A stretch of DNA of 64,000 nt from Neckera pumila (GCA_963969595.1 OZ018416.1:8386065-8450064); one strand, 5' to 3'. Shown: positions 1-13,270, counted from the first letter of the stretch. Made by a program: numbers and translations. The notes: a model not told the origin generated them from the sequence alone.

Positions 1-3000
1 AGGCGGAGTCAAGGGTCCCGGCAACCAGGGCGTCATGTTTGTGGATTTGCATGCTGTCCCATAGTTAGAAGAGATCGTGAGAGATGCTTCATCACTCGCA
101 AAGCTCGTCGTGGATCGATCTGACGCCTTGGCTGGACCTAATACCATTGCCATCGGGAGGCCGGCGACAGCGTTTGGCGTTTTTATCGGTCGCCAATCGA
201 TACTTGTAGGGGCTTCACTTGGCGGGACTTGTCGCGGCAGGAGTAGAGGAGACCGGCTTGAAGTGTCGGGGGATTCACGAGACTCCACTAGCTCAATCTG
301 GTCGAAGGCAAAACGGAAGCTTAAGGCAGTGGAAGAGGACATAGTCACAAAATTGCCGGAATTGGGCAAGCACGATTTTCCCAACGAACAACTATCTCTG
401 GTTGGCATATCGCATCTAAGTGGACGCAGTGTAGAGGTTTGTAGGTTATAGATATGTCTCTGCAATTGTAGGAATTATCTAGAGTAGGGCATGTGTATGT
501 AGTGCTACCTGGCTCCGACTTGTTGTTAGGGACTTGTCACTGTGAGCCTTTAGTTGTGCAGACTAGAGTACCACTATACTTTGTCAGCTGCCAACCAATA
601 CGTTCTAGTCCTATGGAATCCTCTCATTGTATTGCATCTCATGATTAATGTACTTCATCTCTCATTGCAGATTATGATTCTGGATCTCTAGAGTGCCACT
701 AGGAGATCGTGTCGCAAGGCACTGCGCACACTGGCAAATGGAACGTCGACTTTGGAATAGCTGCCGCTCCACAGGTAGCGTCTTTGGCGTTGTTCTTATT
801 CCTCAAGGTACTGGGGGCGTCAATGTATTATGAACCCACAATACTTAAGGCAAGCAGTATGCATAAGAGGTCTCAAGTACAAGTTTGACCGGGACTTCGG
901 GAATTTCTAGGATTCTGCCATAGTCATGAAATCAACGTTCTCTATTGGTTGATATTGAAAAAGGATACTCTGTTACAACATATCAATAATATTAAATATA
1001 CTGTCCCAGAGGTAGGAACAAACTTCATGGCCTTTGGGCAGGAAAGCTGTGATATGAGCGCATACCGGGATCTGCAGAGTCCCGCACGCCCAATTTTAAC
1101 AAAGTAGCTGTTACAGATCCTCTCCGAGCCAGCATTGTTTAACAACGAGGCGATAGTCAACAACTCTTTGATTGTCAAGCATGAGCCATATAGGAACATT
1201 CTAAATCTGCCCTTCAGTGCGGTTCATCCACCTGCTTGTACAATGTACTCGGAGGCAAAATTGAAGCACCCTAAGCTTCCCTACCTCCAGAGCACGATGA
1301 TCTCGTTCCTAGAGGGGTTGCTGGCGTCTAGGAAGTTGGTTCCCGACTATTGTGAAATGAATAAAAAGGTTGACCTTCCCCGCTACATGCCGGGGTCAAC
1401 CTTATATAATCTATAGCGGGAGGAATCTCCAGAATGTAAGAAGGGATTCGAGGAGCCGTATTTGGACAAACAATTTCAAGCATTGGGAAATACCAGCTGA
1501 AGTCGCCAGACAACCATTCAGAGTAGAGCGAGTAATGTATCAGTTGGCGGCCGACATAATGTTCTTGAATTGTATATAGCTCCGTAGATAGAGACTAGAA
1601 CTTGTACATTCATGGGAATCTACTGAGGACATCCGTTAAGCTTTTGGAAGAGGGCAACCTGGGTATCGGCTAGCGTCCGACACAATTTTTTTATGTATTA
1701 TTATCTGAAGATATAGTGGAACACACTTAGACCTTTTGGAACCATTCTAATGATTGTAATGATATGCAATGAGTTGTAATAAAGGCATTTATGGCCAAGG
1801 GTCCGGCTATATGAGTCGGATATCCATTTTGCTCTCAATGCTTTCAAATGTTTTCTTCGAGAGTTTGATTGTTAGGCCGTAGGCAATGGTGTCGCGGGGC
1901 AATTAAACTCTCAAGGATAACTTTTGAGTGCTTTCGAAGCAATAGCGGGATCTGTTGTATATGGCCGGGCATGTCCCTTCTTCAATTAACATCTCCTATC
2001 TCGTTTCTCCTGGATGGAGTGAATGATGTATCACTACTTGCTATCTAATTGTTTACTGTCACTTCTGAATATCAGCTGCCAGCCGATATCACATCAACCA
2101 ATCTTCTCTTTGCTCTTGTATGCATAGTCTTAGTGCTTTTCGTGCATGAGTCCACCTGTGGACTTCATGCGTCTTGGCTTGTAACTTATTATTAGTCGTG
2201 CATGTCGACTGCCAGCTGATATCTTGTCAGGCAATGTTCTATGCTCTCTCATCCAATTCTTATAATCTGCCCATCTCATACTGCTGTGTTCTACAGGAGT
2301 CCGCCAATAGTCAACCTCATTTGTTCAAGTAATGTGTGGTTCTCTGTGTCATGTGATTGCTTTGTTTTCTTGACCCGAATATCGTGGTGGATAAGTGGAA
2401 ACCTCATCGAAACGTTGTCAAACGGCCAAGGATAGTTGGAATGTTTGCTATATTATTTGAGAAGTTCCACATGGGAATTTGATCCAAGATGCCAATAAAG
2501 GAACTTTGTCCTTTGCTTGAGCACTTGCGTCCAAGTGATGTTATTAGAAAGCTGGCATTTGTATATGGGAGAGAGTTCTATGTAGATAGTCAGAATTTCC
2601 CATAGTGCTACAAGATGCTCGAGACACTTTTGAGAAGGGACCATCCAAGGAATTGTGTTGTCCGGACCAAGTGCTCATGGTCAACATCTGCCCGATTTTA
2701 CTTAGGTGGACACCGGATCCAGCGTGCTATATTCCATTGCCATTTCTTGGAGATCTCAACATTCTCAATGTCAGTGGAGTTATTCCAAACATTTCAACGG
2801 ACATTAGTCCCTTCATATACCCCATGTATGAGCATCAATTGGTCTTGGAGTATATGGAAGTCTCCAAAAGGCCCAGAAAGTTACACTATGAAGTGGCATA
2901 GTCCATTAAATATGGGCAGCCTAATTAGAAGGGTATATTCTGGTAGCTATGCCTCCATGGTATCGGCTGATAGCCGATAGCCTCAGCGAGTTGTTTTTTG

Positions 3001-3400
3001 TCCTTGTTGGTTCACATTTGATTTCCTTGTAAGCTTCATCGACTTTGTTTTGCCTTTATCAGGATTATCACGCATGAATTCTTGATTGCCTTCATCAACT
3101 TGGAATCTTTCTAAAGCTGTTCTGGCGTTGTTCATGAACTTGTTTGGATATTGGCTACCAGCTGATACTCTCCTAACATTTCACTGTAGCTGGTACAGTT
3201 AGTGTATGAAGCAGATGTAAGGTGTGTTGCCTTTCTAGCAGTACATCACTTTTTAGATTGTTTTTGTAGTCTAGGCTATTTAGCTACTTCAATCATTCAT
3301 TTTTGCAAATTGATGCGGGGTATCGGACGGCGGTTAATACTGCAACATTTCTATTCTCCAAAATCTAAAAAAGGCCTTGAATGAACACTTCTATGATTCA
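1..3400. other. Unassigned region, no recognised gene
   Basis: Base composition is less AT-rich than the following 8 kb, and several open frames of 60-125 codons occur (for example 77-451, 1135-1416, 2605-2901, all plus strand), but none shows a family I recognise and they overlap one another. A roughly 16-bp motif close to GCTGCCAGCYGATATC recurs near 581, 1541, 1669, 2071, 2205, 2959 and 3147 in both orientations. The region may be an old transposon or gene remnant. I assign no function. Confidence 0.4.
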
Positions 3401-3689
3401 AAACTACCAAATTTTTAAAAAAAGATACCAATGTGAAATGGAGAGTGTTTTGAAGCTACCAGTGAAAGTTGAGACATTTCATGCTTGAAGGGTGTCCATT
3501 CAAGGTGAGCGTAGCATTACAATGTAAAAGCTATCCTATGTTCTCAACTTTGAAAATTTGTAAAATATTATTAGAGTGCCAAAAAATTATGAAACCACTT
3601 GGGAAGCATTTTTTTGAGGTCATTAATAACCTCATCAAATTTTTTGGTTGTTTGACCTTTGAGATAGTGGGACCAAAAAAAGTATCACT

Positions 3690-6110
3690 TTCGAGTGATT
3701 GTAAGAAATAATAGTCTTTGTTTGGTCCCCTTTGCCTCAAACACATGTTTTTTTGCTAATAACTTCTGTGTCATATGTTAGTTTTGAAATGAAGGTACAC
3801 ATAGTCTTTGTAGACATTGAGTATTTTTTTGAATTTTGTAAAATCATATTATTATTTTTAAACAATCTCCAATTGGATGTATTTTTGCCAATATAGGGGA
3901 AATTAGTATTATTTTTGGCCCTAAAATACAAATTTTAAGGTGAAATTGGAAGACAAGGACTTATATTAAAGCTACACAAAATCAAGAAGAGATTTTGTAA
4001 AAATAGTAGATTTTCTACTTTCCACAATTGATCAAAGTACAGGTGTATAGAACATAATATTTTTTCCAAAGATGCAAATAATTGAGAAGGATCACCTTCA
4101 AATAACAAAAAATGGATTTCTTTAGGTCTTCTTTGAATTTTTGAATTAATTATTAAAAACCAAACATCAAAATATCTAGTTTTGGGGCATTTGCATTGCT
4201 CTTTTGTGCATAATTTTTAGAGATAAATGTTTCTAGGCCTAAATTTTCACATACATACGCACATATATTTAGAATGCTTTACAAATTATCCATATTTTCC
4301 TTTCATTAAAAAAAATAATTCCAAAAGTCATAGTATTCATTGAAATAGGTCATTTTGAGACAAAAGGGCACGTGTTTCTTACAACATCCTTTTTAGATGT
4401 TTCTACTTTAACCTCTAAATGACAAACCCATCAATGATTTCAAGCTTCATTGCCAATCACTTCATTTATTGCCATTTTGCAACTAGATATGTATGAAAAA
4501 TTTTATATTTATTTTTCACAGATGAAATTACATGTCTTCATTACTTCATAAGATTTAAATTTTTTTGTGGAAAATTGATTTTTTTGACAAGTTTTGAAAA
4601 TTTTGAAAATAGTGAAGAAAAATCACATCAAATAGAAATCATTTCAAAAAAAATGAAAATTTCATCGAATGTGTACATAGTGTGAATTCAGTTTCTATGT
4701 CATTCTAAAATTTAAATATAATAGACATTGAAAATACATCCAAAATTCAAATTGCAATCATATATTCAATATATGTATTTTTTCCAAAACTCAAATTGGC
4801 ATAGTAACTAGAGTAGATAACATTCATTTTGTTAGTGGGGCTCAAACTCAAAAACATCATTTTTGTAGAAAAATTTCAGATTTAGAGCAAGGAGCAACAA
4901 CTTCCCAAAATACACTAAAGTAGCATATTTTGTAATCCATTTCTTTTTAAAACTTCTCATTTACATGAAGACAAATACTAGCAAGAGTATAGTTGTCATA
5001 TCGGACAGAATTTTACTGTTCACGGACAAATTGGATGAATCTGCGTTGACTGGCTGCAAACTTTGGAGGCCAATAACTTTTGGAAAATTGTCCAAATTGG
5101 ACATGTGATATGTTTCTCGGCATCTACTGTAGATGCCGAGAAACATATCACATGTCCAATTTGGACAATTTTCCAAAAGTTATTGGCCTCCAAAGTTTGC
5201 AGCCAGTCAACACAGATTTGTCCAATTCGTCCATGAATAGTAAATTCTATCCAATATGACAACCATGGTACAAAATCCATTGGATTCTCTTCATAACTCA
5301 ACTTGAAAGGTCAACAAGGAAAACAAGGATGAAAAGTGCTTCCAATAGCTTTACAGCTCATTGGATTGTGTGATGTTTGGATGACAATCGAGGGTAGTTG
5401 CAAGAACCACCTGCAAGTTTCGGCTCATAAAGGCCTTAGTACTGGAGTATTGTGACTTTGGAATAAAAGTTTAAAAAAAAAAATAAAACATGGATGATTT
5501 GTAAAGCACTCAATATAGTATGTATGTGAAAATTCAGACCTAAAAAAATTTATCTCTAAAAATTATGCATATTCTAAGAGTGATGGAAAATGCAAGAAAA
5601 TACATAGTATGGGATTTTAATTTTAGAAAATAGTAAAAAAAATCAAAAAATTAAAGAAAAAAATCTATTTTTCCTAACTTGGAGGTGCTTCTCCTCAAGC
5701 ATTTTCACTTTTGGGAAAAAAAAATTGTATTCTCTACATATGCACAAAGGTAGTACACTTTGAGCATATGTGGAAGGTGGACACTTTATTATTTTTGAAA
5801 AATTTCCTTGTAGGCTTGTGTAATTTCAGTAGAATTCCTTGCATACCAATTTTCACCTTCAAATTTGCATTTTGAGTTGAAAATAGTACTAAAGACCACC
5901 AAAATGGCCAAAGTAGACATCCAATCGGGGGCAATTTAAAAATAGTAAACTAATTTTAAATATAAAAAAAAATTATACAATGTCTGAAACTACCACATGT
6001 ACCTTTATTTCAAATTTCATGAGAAATGGACTTACAACGCAAAGGTTATGAGTGAAAATGTATGTGTCCAAGGCCAAAGGGACACCAAAAAGGACAAGTA
6101 TTTCTTGCAA
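3690..6110. repeat. Large decayed inverted repeat (arms about 600 bp)
   Basis: Sequence at about 3690-4310 is the diverged reverse complement of about 5480-6110. Matching landmarks include attggatgt at 3872 against acatccaat at 5918, and tttagagata at 4216 against tatctctaaa at 5551. Both arms are AT-rich with many small indels. The spacer at about 4310-5480 holds a much younger hairpin element at 4992-5263. Long terminal inverted repeats of this size fit a foldback or Mutator-like element; the outer limits and any target duplication are not resolved. No coding capacity is seen. Confidence 0.65.
4992..5263. mobile_element. Near-perfect 272-bp hairpin (foldback MITE or inverted-repeat locus)
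   Basis: The element is symmetric about base 5128. Arms 5045-5127 and 5129-5211 are exact reverse complements (83 bp each) with a single-base loop, inside ggcatctactgtagatgcc. The outer parts of the arms, out to gttgtcata at 4992 and tatgacaac at 5255, match with scattered mismatches. Open frames read across this segment are a by-product of the palindrome. The absence of mismatch in the inner arms implies a very recent origin or ongoing homogenisation. Transcription on either strand would give a long double-stranded RNA stem. Confidence 0.93.
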
Positions 6111-8503
6111 TGATCCTCCAAGCTTAATTCTATTAGAAACAGAAGATACTTGGTCTAATGTGCATCCAAAAAACAACTTAGATTCAGGGATAAAAAGATC
6201 CACTCCTCATTGAAACATTTTCTACATAGTCAATACTTCTCCCAATTTTACAACCAACTACTTATTATGAAAACTTTGAAAGAAAGACAAAAGATATTAC
6301 ATTTTGAATCATATCAATTATCAAAAAAAAAAATAGTAAAAAAATATAGAAATAATAAATTAAAATCAAAGTTAAAGACTCAAGAAGTTGTTTTAAATCC
6401 ACCCTTAACCCTGAAGCGCTCTAACGTCTATATTTTGGATGATGAACAAAGGACTTCAAGGTATGGTTTTGTCTAACTAAGTTTTCATTCATCCAACGTA
6501 ATACTTGAATCTAGAAAAAACAACCTTTCCAAATTCATGAAATTCTGGTAATAATGTTTTTGTCCAAAGGATTTAAGCAAAAGTTTGCAAAAATTACAAA
6601 ATATGATTGAGACGTTTAGGGATTAAACCACATCTGCTTTCCTAAAGGGTAGTACAAAGGAGAATCAAAATTTTGGAAAGCAGGGTCTTGTACTCTTGTT
6701 GTTTGCCCAAAGTTTTTACACTCAAGGGTTCCAGAATTGAATAATGAATCAATGTGTTGAAAAGCAAGCTTTGCTTGGCAAGCAGTATTCACTATTGAAG
6801 TGGGTCCAATAGGTTGAAACATTCCTCCAAAATACAAAAAATCACTTTTTATCATTAATTCTTTCAAAACCAAGTCTTAGCTTGACTTGTTGTTTACAAG
6901 TTCATACTAATTTGTTCTCAATCTACAAGACACTTGCTTGATTTGAGGCACTTTTGAGTTTAGAAGAGCAATTCAAAGTCAAAACAATGTTGTTGAATGT
7001 TGATAAGCATAGCACGTTCTTTAGGAATTTTAGGTGCAAAATTGTGATGGGGAATAGGGTGGGGTACAAGGAAGGCATGGCAATTGCCGACACCTCAAAT
7101 TTTAACGCAATTTTTCCCTCTTTCAAAACTTTTGGAATCTATAGTTAGTTTTAAATTTGGTGGAGACTTGATTTTACGAGAATGATCCAAGTCCGGAGTG
7201 GGCTTTTCTTTGTCCACATCTCCACACAACCGTGACGGAGAAGCAACCACATGGGATTATCCACCCCAAACTTCTATGAATATTTTATTTGATAGCTGAG
7301 GAGCAAAGCTGAGAATATACTACAAGCCTTTGACTGTCGGCAGCTGGGCATCAACGTCCGTTTTCCTTGACAAGTTCATCTTGCTTGATTCTTTATGATG
7401 GATTTTATAACATTCAGTTTGAAGCCCCTTTTTTTCTCTTCCCAGGATCATTACTGGCATTGCAATGAAGATTTTATTGACTCTATACCAAAGGGGAGGG
7501 GAGGAGGTTTTGCACCAATCAATAAGGAATACACAACTAAAACTACCACTTTGTTTGCTTAGGATGACTCAGTGATCAAAATGATGAAAATTTGATGTGA
7601 AATTTGTTAGCCTCCTTAAGAGAAATCCAACCAAGTCGTTTCATATTTTTTCAGCACTCAAACAATTTTCTATGAATTTTCAAGAAATCATAGCGTATCT
7701 ACTCGTGCTACTAGAATCTTCTGAAACTATCAACTTTTGTCAAAGAACTTTTCAACTCTAAGGATTTTACCATTCACATTCATTGCTCTCATAGATTAGT
7801 GGCACTTTTTAAACACCAAGTGAACTCTTTTGTCCCCCAAAATAGTTGATGGTTTCGAAAACTTGGTGTACCATTAGGTGCATCTACTTTAATTACTTTG
7901 AGGAAGTTTGAGAAGCTACCTAACTTGAAAAGCAAGCTGGGACTATTGGGACACTCAAGGCCTCATAATATATATAGTTGTTTGTGTTCAATTTTACAAT
8001 GATCATTGACTAGTCTTATTAGTGAATGTGACACTAATTTACCAAAGCTGCAATACTTATAAATTATTCAAGTCAAAATATTTTGGAAAATTATGGTATT
8101 GATTCAATTCCCTCAAACATTAAATTTTGTAGGTGAAATTAATTTTGCATTCTCACTATTAGTGCAAATTAATGTATTACTTCCCTATTTGTGGTTCACA
8201 ACTTCCATCAAAGGAATGTTTGATTGGGCTTGCCTTTAGAAAGGGCTTCTATTACACCAAGGTCTAAAATCAATGTTAGCAACAATCCCAAAGCAAAGTT
8301 TTTGTTTTTATGCCAACACTATGTTTTCTACTTGTATTGATAAGGTAAGTATGTCCAAAATTATTATTAAAAGAAAACTATTACATCTACACCTTGTCAC
8401 CAATAAATAATTTAATTGTAAAAGTGCACAGTATTTGAACATTATAACCTAATGTTGTTTATTGGTACAACTATCTTTAGCGTTGTCAATATTCAAAATT
8501 TAT
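6111..8503. other. AT-rich intergenic DNA, nothing recognised
   Basis: Low-complexity AT-rich sequence with short open frames only (88 codons or fewer). I see no gene, RNA or complete transposon here. Confidence 0.6.
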
Positions 8504-9246
8504 TTAACCCCTAAAGGTCAAGGCCTTTTTTATGCCAAAAAACACCCAAAACTGCCATTTTTATAGCAAAGATTAAAAAAAAATTTAAAATATTTTTTTT
8601 GCACATCTAACCGTTACACCTTACTAGTATCTAACTTAAATGTTTTGTACTATAGAGTTTTGAGCTTTAAATCTTATAGTGGAGAATTGAGTTGAGAATC
8701 TAGGGAAAAAGAAAAATCCAAAAAAAATTAATTTTCATTATTAAGAAAATTGTGAAGTAGAAGCAAGTACAAGATAGAAGGGAAATCTGAAATATTGTTA
8801 TGTTTTATATGGAACTGAAAAGCACTAATTCTAATGGTGAGATTGTTCTAGGAAAAAACTAAACTATTTGAAAAATTGCATTCAGAAATGAATCCTACAA
8901 TCCTACAAGTTTTTTTTTCAAGAAGATGTTCTAAGTGCCCAAAAAACAAGATTGTCCATAACTTTCTCATAAAAAATCCAAATGAAATGAATAAAAGCTT
9001 TTGAAATAGATGAAAACGTAACCTATAAGAAAATTTAAATAAAATTTAAATAAATAATTTTTTTTTGTTGCCCCCCGAAGGCTGTTTTGAGCTTATTTGG
9101 GCATAATTTTTTTCCAGGCACCGATTGAAAAAAAAATTATATTCCCATCAAGCTTAGTAATTTTTCTATCTTCAAGAATAGTCTCTGAAATCACAATAAA
9201 AAATCAGCCCGTAGGTACCAAAGGGATAACGGGATTTTAGGGATTA
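8504..9246 (+). mobile_element. TTAA-ended element, copy A (743 bp, piggyBac-like MITE)
   Basis: The element starts with TTAACCCCTAAAGGTCAAGG at 8504. Its other end reads ggattttagggattaa, ending at 9246, so the terminal repeats are TTAA plus CCCTAAA-like sequence. The interior has landmarks shared with the other copies: ggtgagattgttctag near 8838, a ttgttgcccccc stretch near 9065, and attgaaaaaaaaattatatt near 9124. It has no coding capacity. Copies B, C, E and F lie in the same orientation, and D, G, H and I are reversed. Confidence 0.75.
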
Positions 9247-10607
9247 ACAATATCCAAATTATACATTAAAAAGTGTATTGGACTCCATGTCGCTTGCTAA
9301 TATAGTGTAATAAAAAATAACCTTTATGTAATAGTAACTATGTGTAGTTGCAATTTGTGGCAATTATTGGTGTGCAGTCTTTTGTGCACCGTCCTATTGG
9401 GTTTGTAGTGCCTTGTGGATGTAGTATGTGGCATTTAGATGATTCATCTCTTTTTGTTTTATACAATTCCTTTTAATCTACCTTAGTGGTTATGCAAATT
9501 GGATGTATGGGAATTGAAATTCCATTACAAAGTTGTTGTTCTCATTTTTTAAAACTTGTTTCTTCAAACAAAGAGGTTGTTTCATGATTAAGTTACTCCA
9601 TCAATTTTAATAATCAAAAATCCGACAAGACATTCATACTGACTGCTAACTTTACAGCTTCTTTGACTGTTTTTAGAATTGATTTCTTCTCTTAAAGCAC
9701 ATTTTGATGCATAGTGACAGCCCTCCCGTAGGCTGGAATTTTCTGTGATGTAAATTTTTGGGGGCAAGACCCCTTGTATTATAGTCAATATCTTGATTTG
9801 TTCTCTTTTTTGCTTTTGATGTGATTAGTTCAATTTCTTGAAAGCAAAATATCATTTTGAATATTGTCTTTTTTGAAAAATGATTTTTTGTTTTATATAG
9901 AATTAAAAGGAGATTCATAAAGGTAAAAACCTTCAAATTTTCGACAAAGTACTTTTAATGACTTTACAATGTTGTGTTTAACCAATAGTTTTCTACTATA
10001 TCCATTTTAATAATAATTATTATAATAATACCAAAAAAACAAATGTGGTTTTAATATAAAGGATTAGTATATAATTTGATGTTCTATTAGAAATGAGATA
10101 AAAAGTCTAAAATAGTTGGTTATATTTATGATATATTCTAATACAATTGAATTTATTTTCAAGCCATAAAAAAAACAGCTTGAAATCTTATCTCCAAAAT
10201 TATGTATGTATATGTATATGCGTAATTGTGTATGTGTATGTATATTAGGTGCACTAATTTGATAATTTATGATATTTTAGATAAAATTCAATGTAGTGAG
10301 GTTGACATTGTTTTCATACTATTTCAAAGAAAATTAATTTCATCCACATAGCATTAATGTTCATCCAACTTTCATTTGGATTTCATCCAAATAGTCACGT
10401 TGAATAGATTATATTCATCCAAAATTACCCAAATTAGTGCAAAAGGATCTCATGCTATTCAAATTCTCACACTAAATGATGTGACTAGCTAGTGAAGTAC
10501 ATAAGATTCTTTATAAATGAGGTAGGGATCCTTTTTTGCATTCTTGAAAGGAAAACCGCTACAATTAGCAAAATTGTCTTGTATGGCTCTTCAACCAATC
10601 TCAATCC
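9247..10607. other. AT-rich intergenic DNA
   Basis: Nothing recognised apart from a tatgta-rich low-complexity stretch at about 10200-10250. Confidence 0.6.
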
Positions 10608-10887
10608 ATTAGGAAAAATTGCAGCCCTCGAGAGGACCGCAAATTTTGCACCCGCCCGATACAATTATGGAAAAAAATCAAAGTAAAAAATTATTTTAAA
10701 ATTTTTTAAAACTAGATGCTGACGTAGCTACAGTAGTGCTACATTAGATTTTTATTTTTTTAATATTTTTTTCCAAACTCTTTTTTTCCATTAATTAATT
10801 AATTTTTTCATTCATTCTAAAATTGCACCATGGGTTTCCAAAAATCAATTCCTTAATGGCCTTCTAGAGGGTTGAAATTTTCCTAAT
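10608..10887. mobile_element. CATTAG...CTAATG MITE, about 280 bp
   Basis: Terminal inverted repeats: cattaggaaaaattgcagcc at the left end (10607) and the reverse complement of gttgaaattttcctaatg at the right end (10888). Each is followed inward by a palindromic CCCTCNAGAGG-type core. The same termini occur at 29193-29572 and 33305-34569. No open frame of note. The right end lies only a few bases from TTAA element G (10895), so the two insertions are adjacent. Confidence 0.7.
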
Positions 10888-10894
10888 GCTTGAA

Positions 10895-11563
10895 TTAATC
10901 CTTAAAGTAGCAAAGTCCCTTTAGGGGACACTTGGGATTTCGGACAGGCTTGTGTGACCTCAAATTTGACTTGTTTTGGGGGTTTTTTTGAAGATAGGAA
11001 AACACATTAGCTTTCTAAAAATATAATTTTCTCTTCAATCGATGCCCGTCTATCGAAGAGAAAAATTCCAACAATGAGACTCTTTTTGCAAACAAAGTTT
11101 GTGCATCATTGTTTTCAATTTAATATAAGAGCTATTAATAATTTAGTATTTTGTTCAATCTCGGATTTATTTCTACTTAACAATTTTTTTATATGTGAAA
11201 ATCAAGTTTCGATATTTTGAAAAAAAATTCCCCCATTCAACTCAGATGTTCAACAAAAAGAAGAATGTCATTTATGGTTAGCAGTGCAAAAAATTTCCAC
11301 AAATGGCAATAAAAGTCATCTGAAATTGCAAGCCAGCATTCAAAAAAAGTTATTTTTCCAACTTCAAATGCTAATATCTTTCAATCCATACAATCAAACC
11401 TCATGAAATTCTTGCCACACATGATTTGAGACAAGTGAAGTACAAGATCCTACAATTAGATTCTTCAAAAAAAATTCTTCATTTGGTTTCATGGGTGATT
11501 GCAATAGACATGGCAGTTTGAGTGGTTTCAGAGCCAAAAATGCCTTGGTATTTTAGGGGTTAA
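10895..11563 (-). mobile_element. TTAA-ended element, copy G (669 bp)
   Basis: Ends are TTAATCCTTAAAG at 10895 and cttggtattttaggggttaa at 11563. Relative to copy A it is reversed. The sequence at about 11330-11560 is the reverse complement of the first 250 bases of copy E (48780 onward), including the stretch on Latin-like landmark gatttgagacaagtgaag near 11426. No coding capacity. Confidence 0.7.
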
Positions 11564-12429
11564 TTAAGAAGTCCCTCCTTCCTAAGCATCTAGCAAAGTA
11601 TAATACCTTTCCAGCATGGGGGAAGATAATTGCCTAGTTACACAATCCATACCTTAAAATGAGTGCTTGTTTTGCTTTGTTTATTATAGTGAGATCTCCG
11701 AAATTATGCGTTTCTTGGTTACGTTCATGGTACCGTCAATAAAGAGCCCTTTGGGAGGAGGGGTGCATAGACTTTGTTTTGTGGTATTCCGACTTATGGC
11801 AGAAAAGAAATTGAATTTTGAAGTCTTTAGGGTCTTAAAAATTTAGAAAATTAGTTTTGCTTTTATTTTATTATAATGTGGCAATGGCACAAGGCACACT
11901 AGTCTATCTAAACATTAAATTAGGTTGTATGTTTTCTCTTGTTTTGTTTTGCTTAATTTGTTATGTTGAAATCTCGGGAGTCTCGACAAATTGTGCGTCC
12001 ACCAGTTGCATTTTTGGTATTGGTAGAAAGCTCTTTGCAAGGAGGGATGCATGAACTTTGTTTCATAGCGTTTGGACATATGGTGTGAAAGGTATGGATT
12101 TTTGAGTTATAGGCCAAATGCATAGGCATTAGAAAAATATTCAAGCTTGAGCAAGGCCGCAAATTTATTATAGCTATAGTACACAATCTATGCTCTGCTC
12201 GCCTGACAAAATCAATGATGATGCTGGTGTGATGTGGTCAAAATGCGGCCATTGTGTCCCCTAAGGGTTACGTGTCTGGTTTTGATTCCTTCAAGGTACG
12301 TGGAGGATAGCAGGTGAGCGGGAAGGCTGGACTTGCTGGATGAGCGGGAATATAGTTCGCATTGGTTTTCCACACTTTTGCGCAGGAGGATTTTTTCAGT
12401 TGACGTTGCTTTGTACTACTTCATTTTAG
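11564..12429. other. Intergenic DNA before the FKBP remnant
   Basis: Two diverged direct repeats with the landmarks aatctcgggag or gagatctccg, ggtaccgtcaataaagagc and gggaggggtgcat occur near 11690-11790 and 11970-12060. No gene recognised. Confidence 0.45.
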
Positions 12430-13150
12430 AAGTGCTGGCTTCAAAGATGTGCAAGCCATTTCAGCTAAAGCTGTTCTTGAAATTGAGCTTGAGCTTATAT
12501 CATGGAAAGTGGTTGAGGCGGTGACTAATAAAGAAAATATTGAAGAAAATCTTGACTCCTGCAAAAGGCTTCAAAAAGCCCAACGATGGATTGTGGATCA
12601 AAGGTATACATTGCCAATTCCTAAATCCTCACTATGAAGCTCATAATAGAGAAATATTGACCCTGTCGTCACCTTTGCTATTGCCGTGGTAGTTCTGGTA
12701 GTGTCTTTCTGCCAATGGAAAAAAGTTCATGTGAGGTCTGATTTGTCTATTTCTTTAGATGTGAAATACACGGCCAAGTAGGATACTCTGCTTTATCGTT
12801 TCAGCTTGAGTAGACTAGACCAACTCCCGTTGTAAAGCTTCAACTACTATCAGTCCACAAAACCCCCCATCTGAAACTAATTTGATCATCAAAACTAGTA
12901 GGGAATAATTGTTGGTAGTGTGCTTGATCAGAAGGCGCTTGAGTTCATCACTAGTGAAGGTAGAGAATGATTGATTTTTGTGAGTCAATATTACACAAAC
13001 ACAGTCTAATTCCTTCCGTCTAGACTCTCTGCTTACATATGTTTCTGTGCATCTACAGGGAAAGTGATTGATGGTCTTGACAAGGCTATACGCTCTATGA
13101 GGAAGAATGAACACTCTTGTAATTGTTGCCCCGGAAATTGGGTACAAAGT
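12430..13150 (+). pseudogene. FKBP-type peptidyl-prolyl isomerase pseudogene (PAS1/ROF-like multi-domain class)
   Basis: Three fragments in order match an FKBP domain and the linker before it. After a splice acceptor at 12428-12429, residues VLEIELELISWKVVEAV match the hydrophobic strand that separates FKBP repeats in plant multi-FKBP proteins. A frame change near 12540 then gives KILTPAKGFKKPNDG, the usual start of the next FKBP domain. At 12918-12957 the frame reads LDQKALEFITSE. After an acceptor at 13057-13058 it reads VIDGLDKAIRSMRKNEH, then, only after another frameshift near 13114, LVIVAPEIGYK. These are the characteristic VI.GLD.A...M..GE and PE.GY segments. Two frameshifts, missing exons and no TPR portion make this a dead fragment. 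The exact parent gene is an inference from family memory; a single-domain FKBP is less likely because of the linker. Confidence 0.75.
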
Positions 13151-13270
13151 GTAGTTATGTGTGTTGCATAGTTTGAAGACAAATTCCAGTTAGAGGTGGT
13201 TTTAGGGTTGTGATCATGAGGCCGCGGAGTCACGTACAGAGCGTAGTTTTTATATAATAAAAGAGACAAG

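Noticed and set aside
4961..5301. Two overlapping minus-strand frames of 71 and 93 codons
   Set aside because: They repeat the same words in opposite order because they read through the palindrome at 4992-5263.
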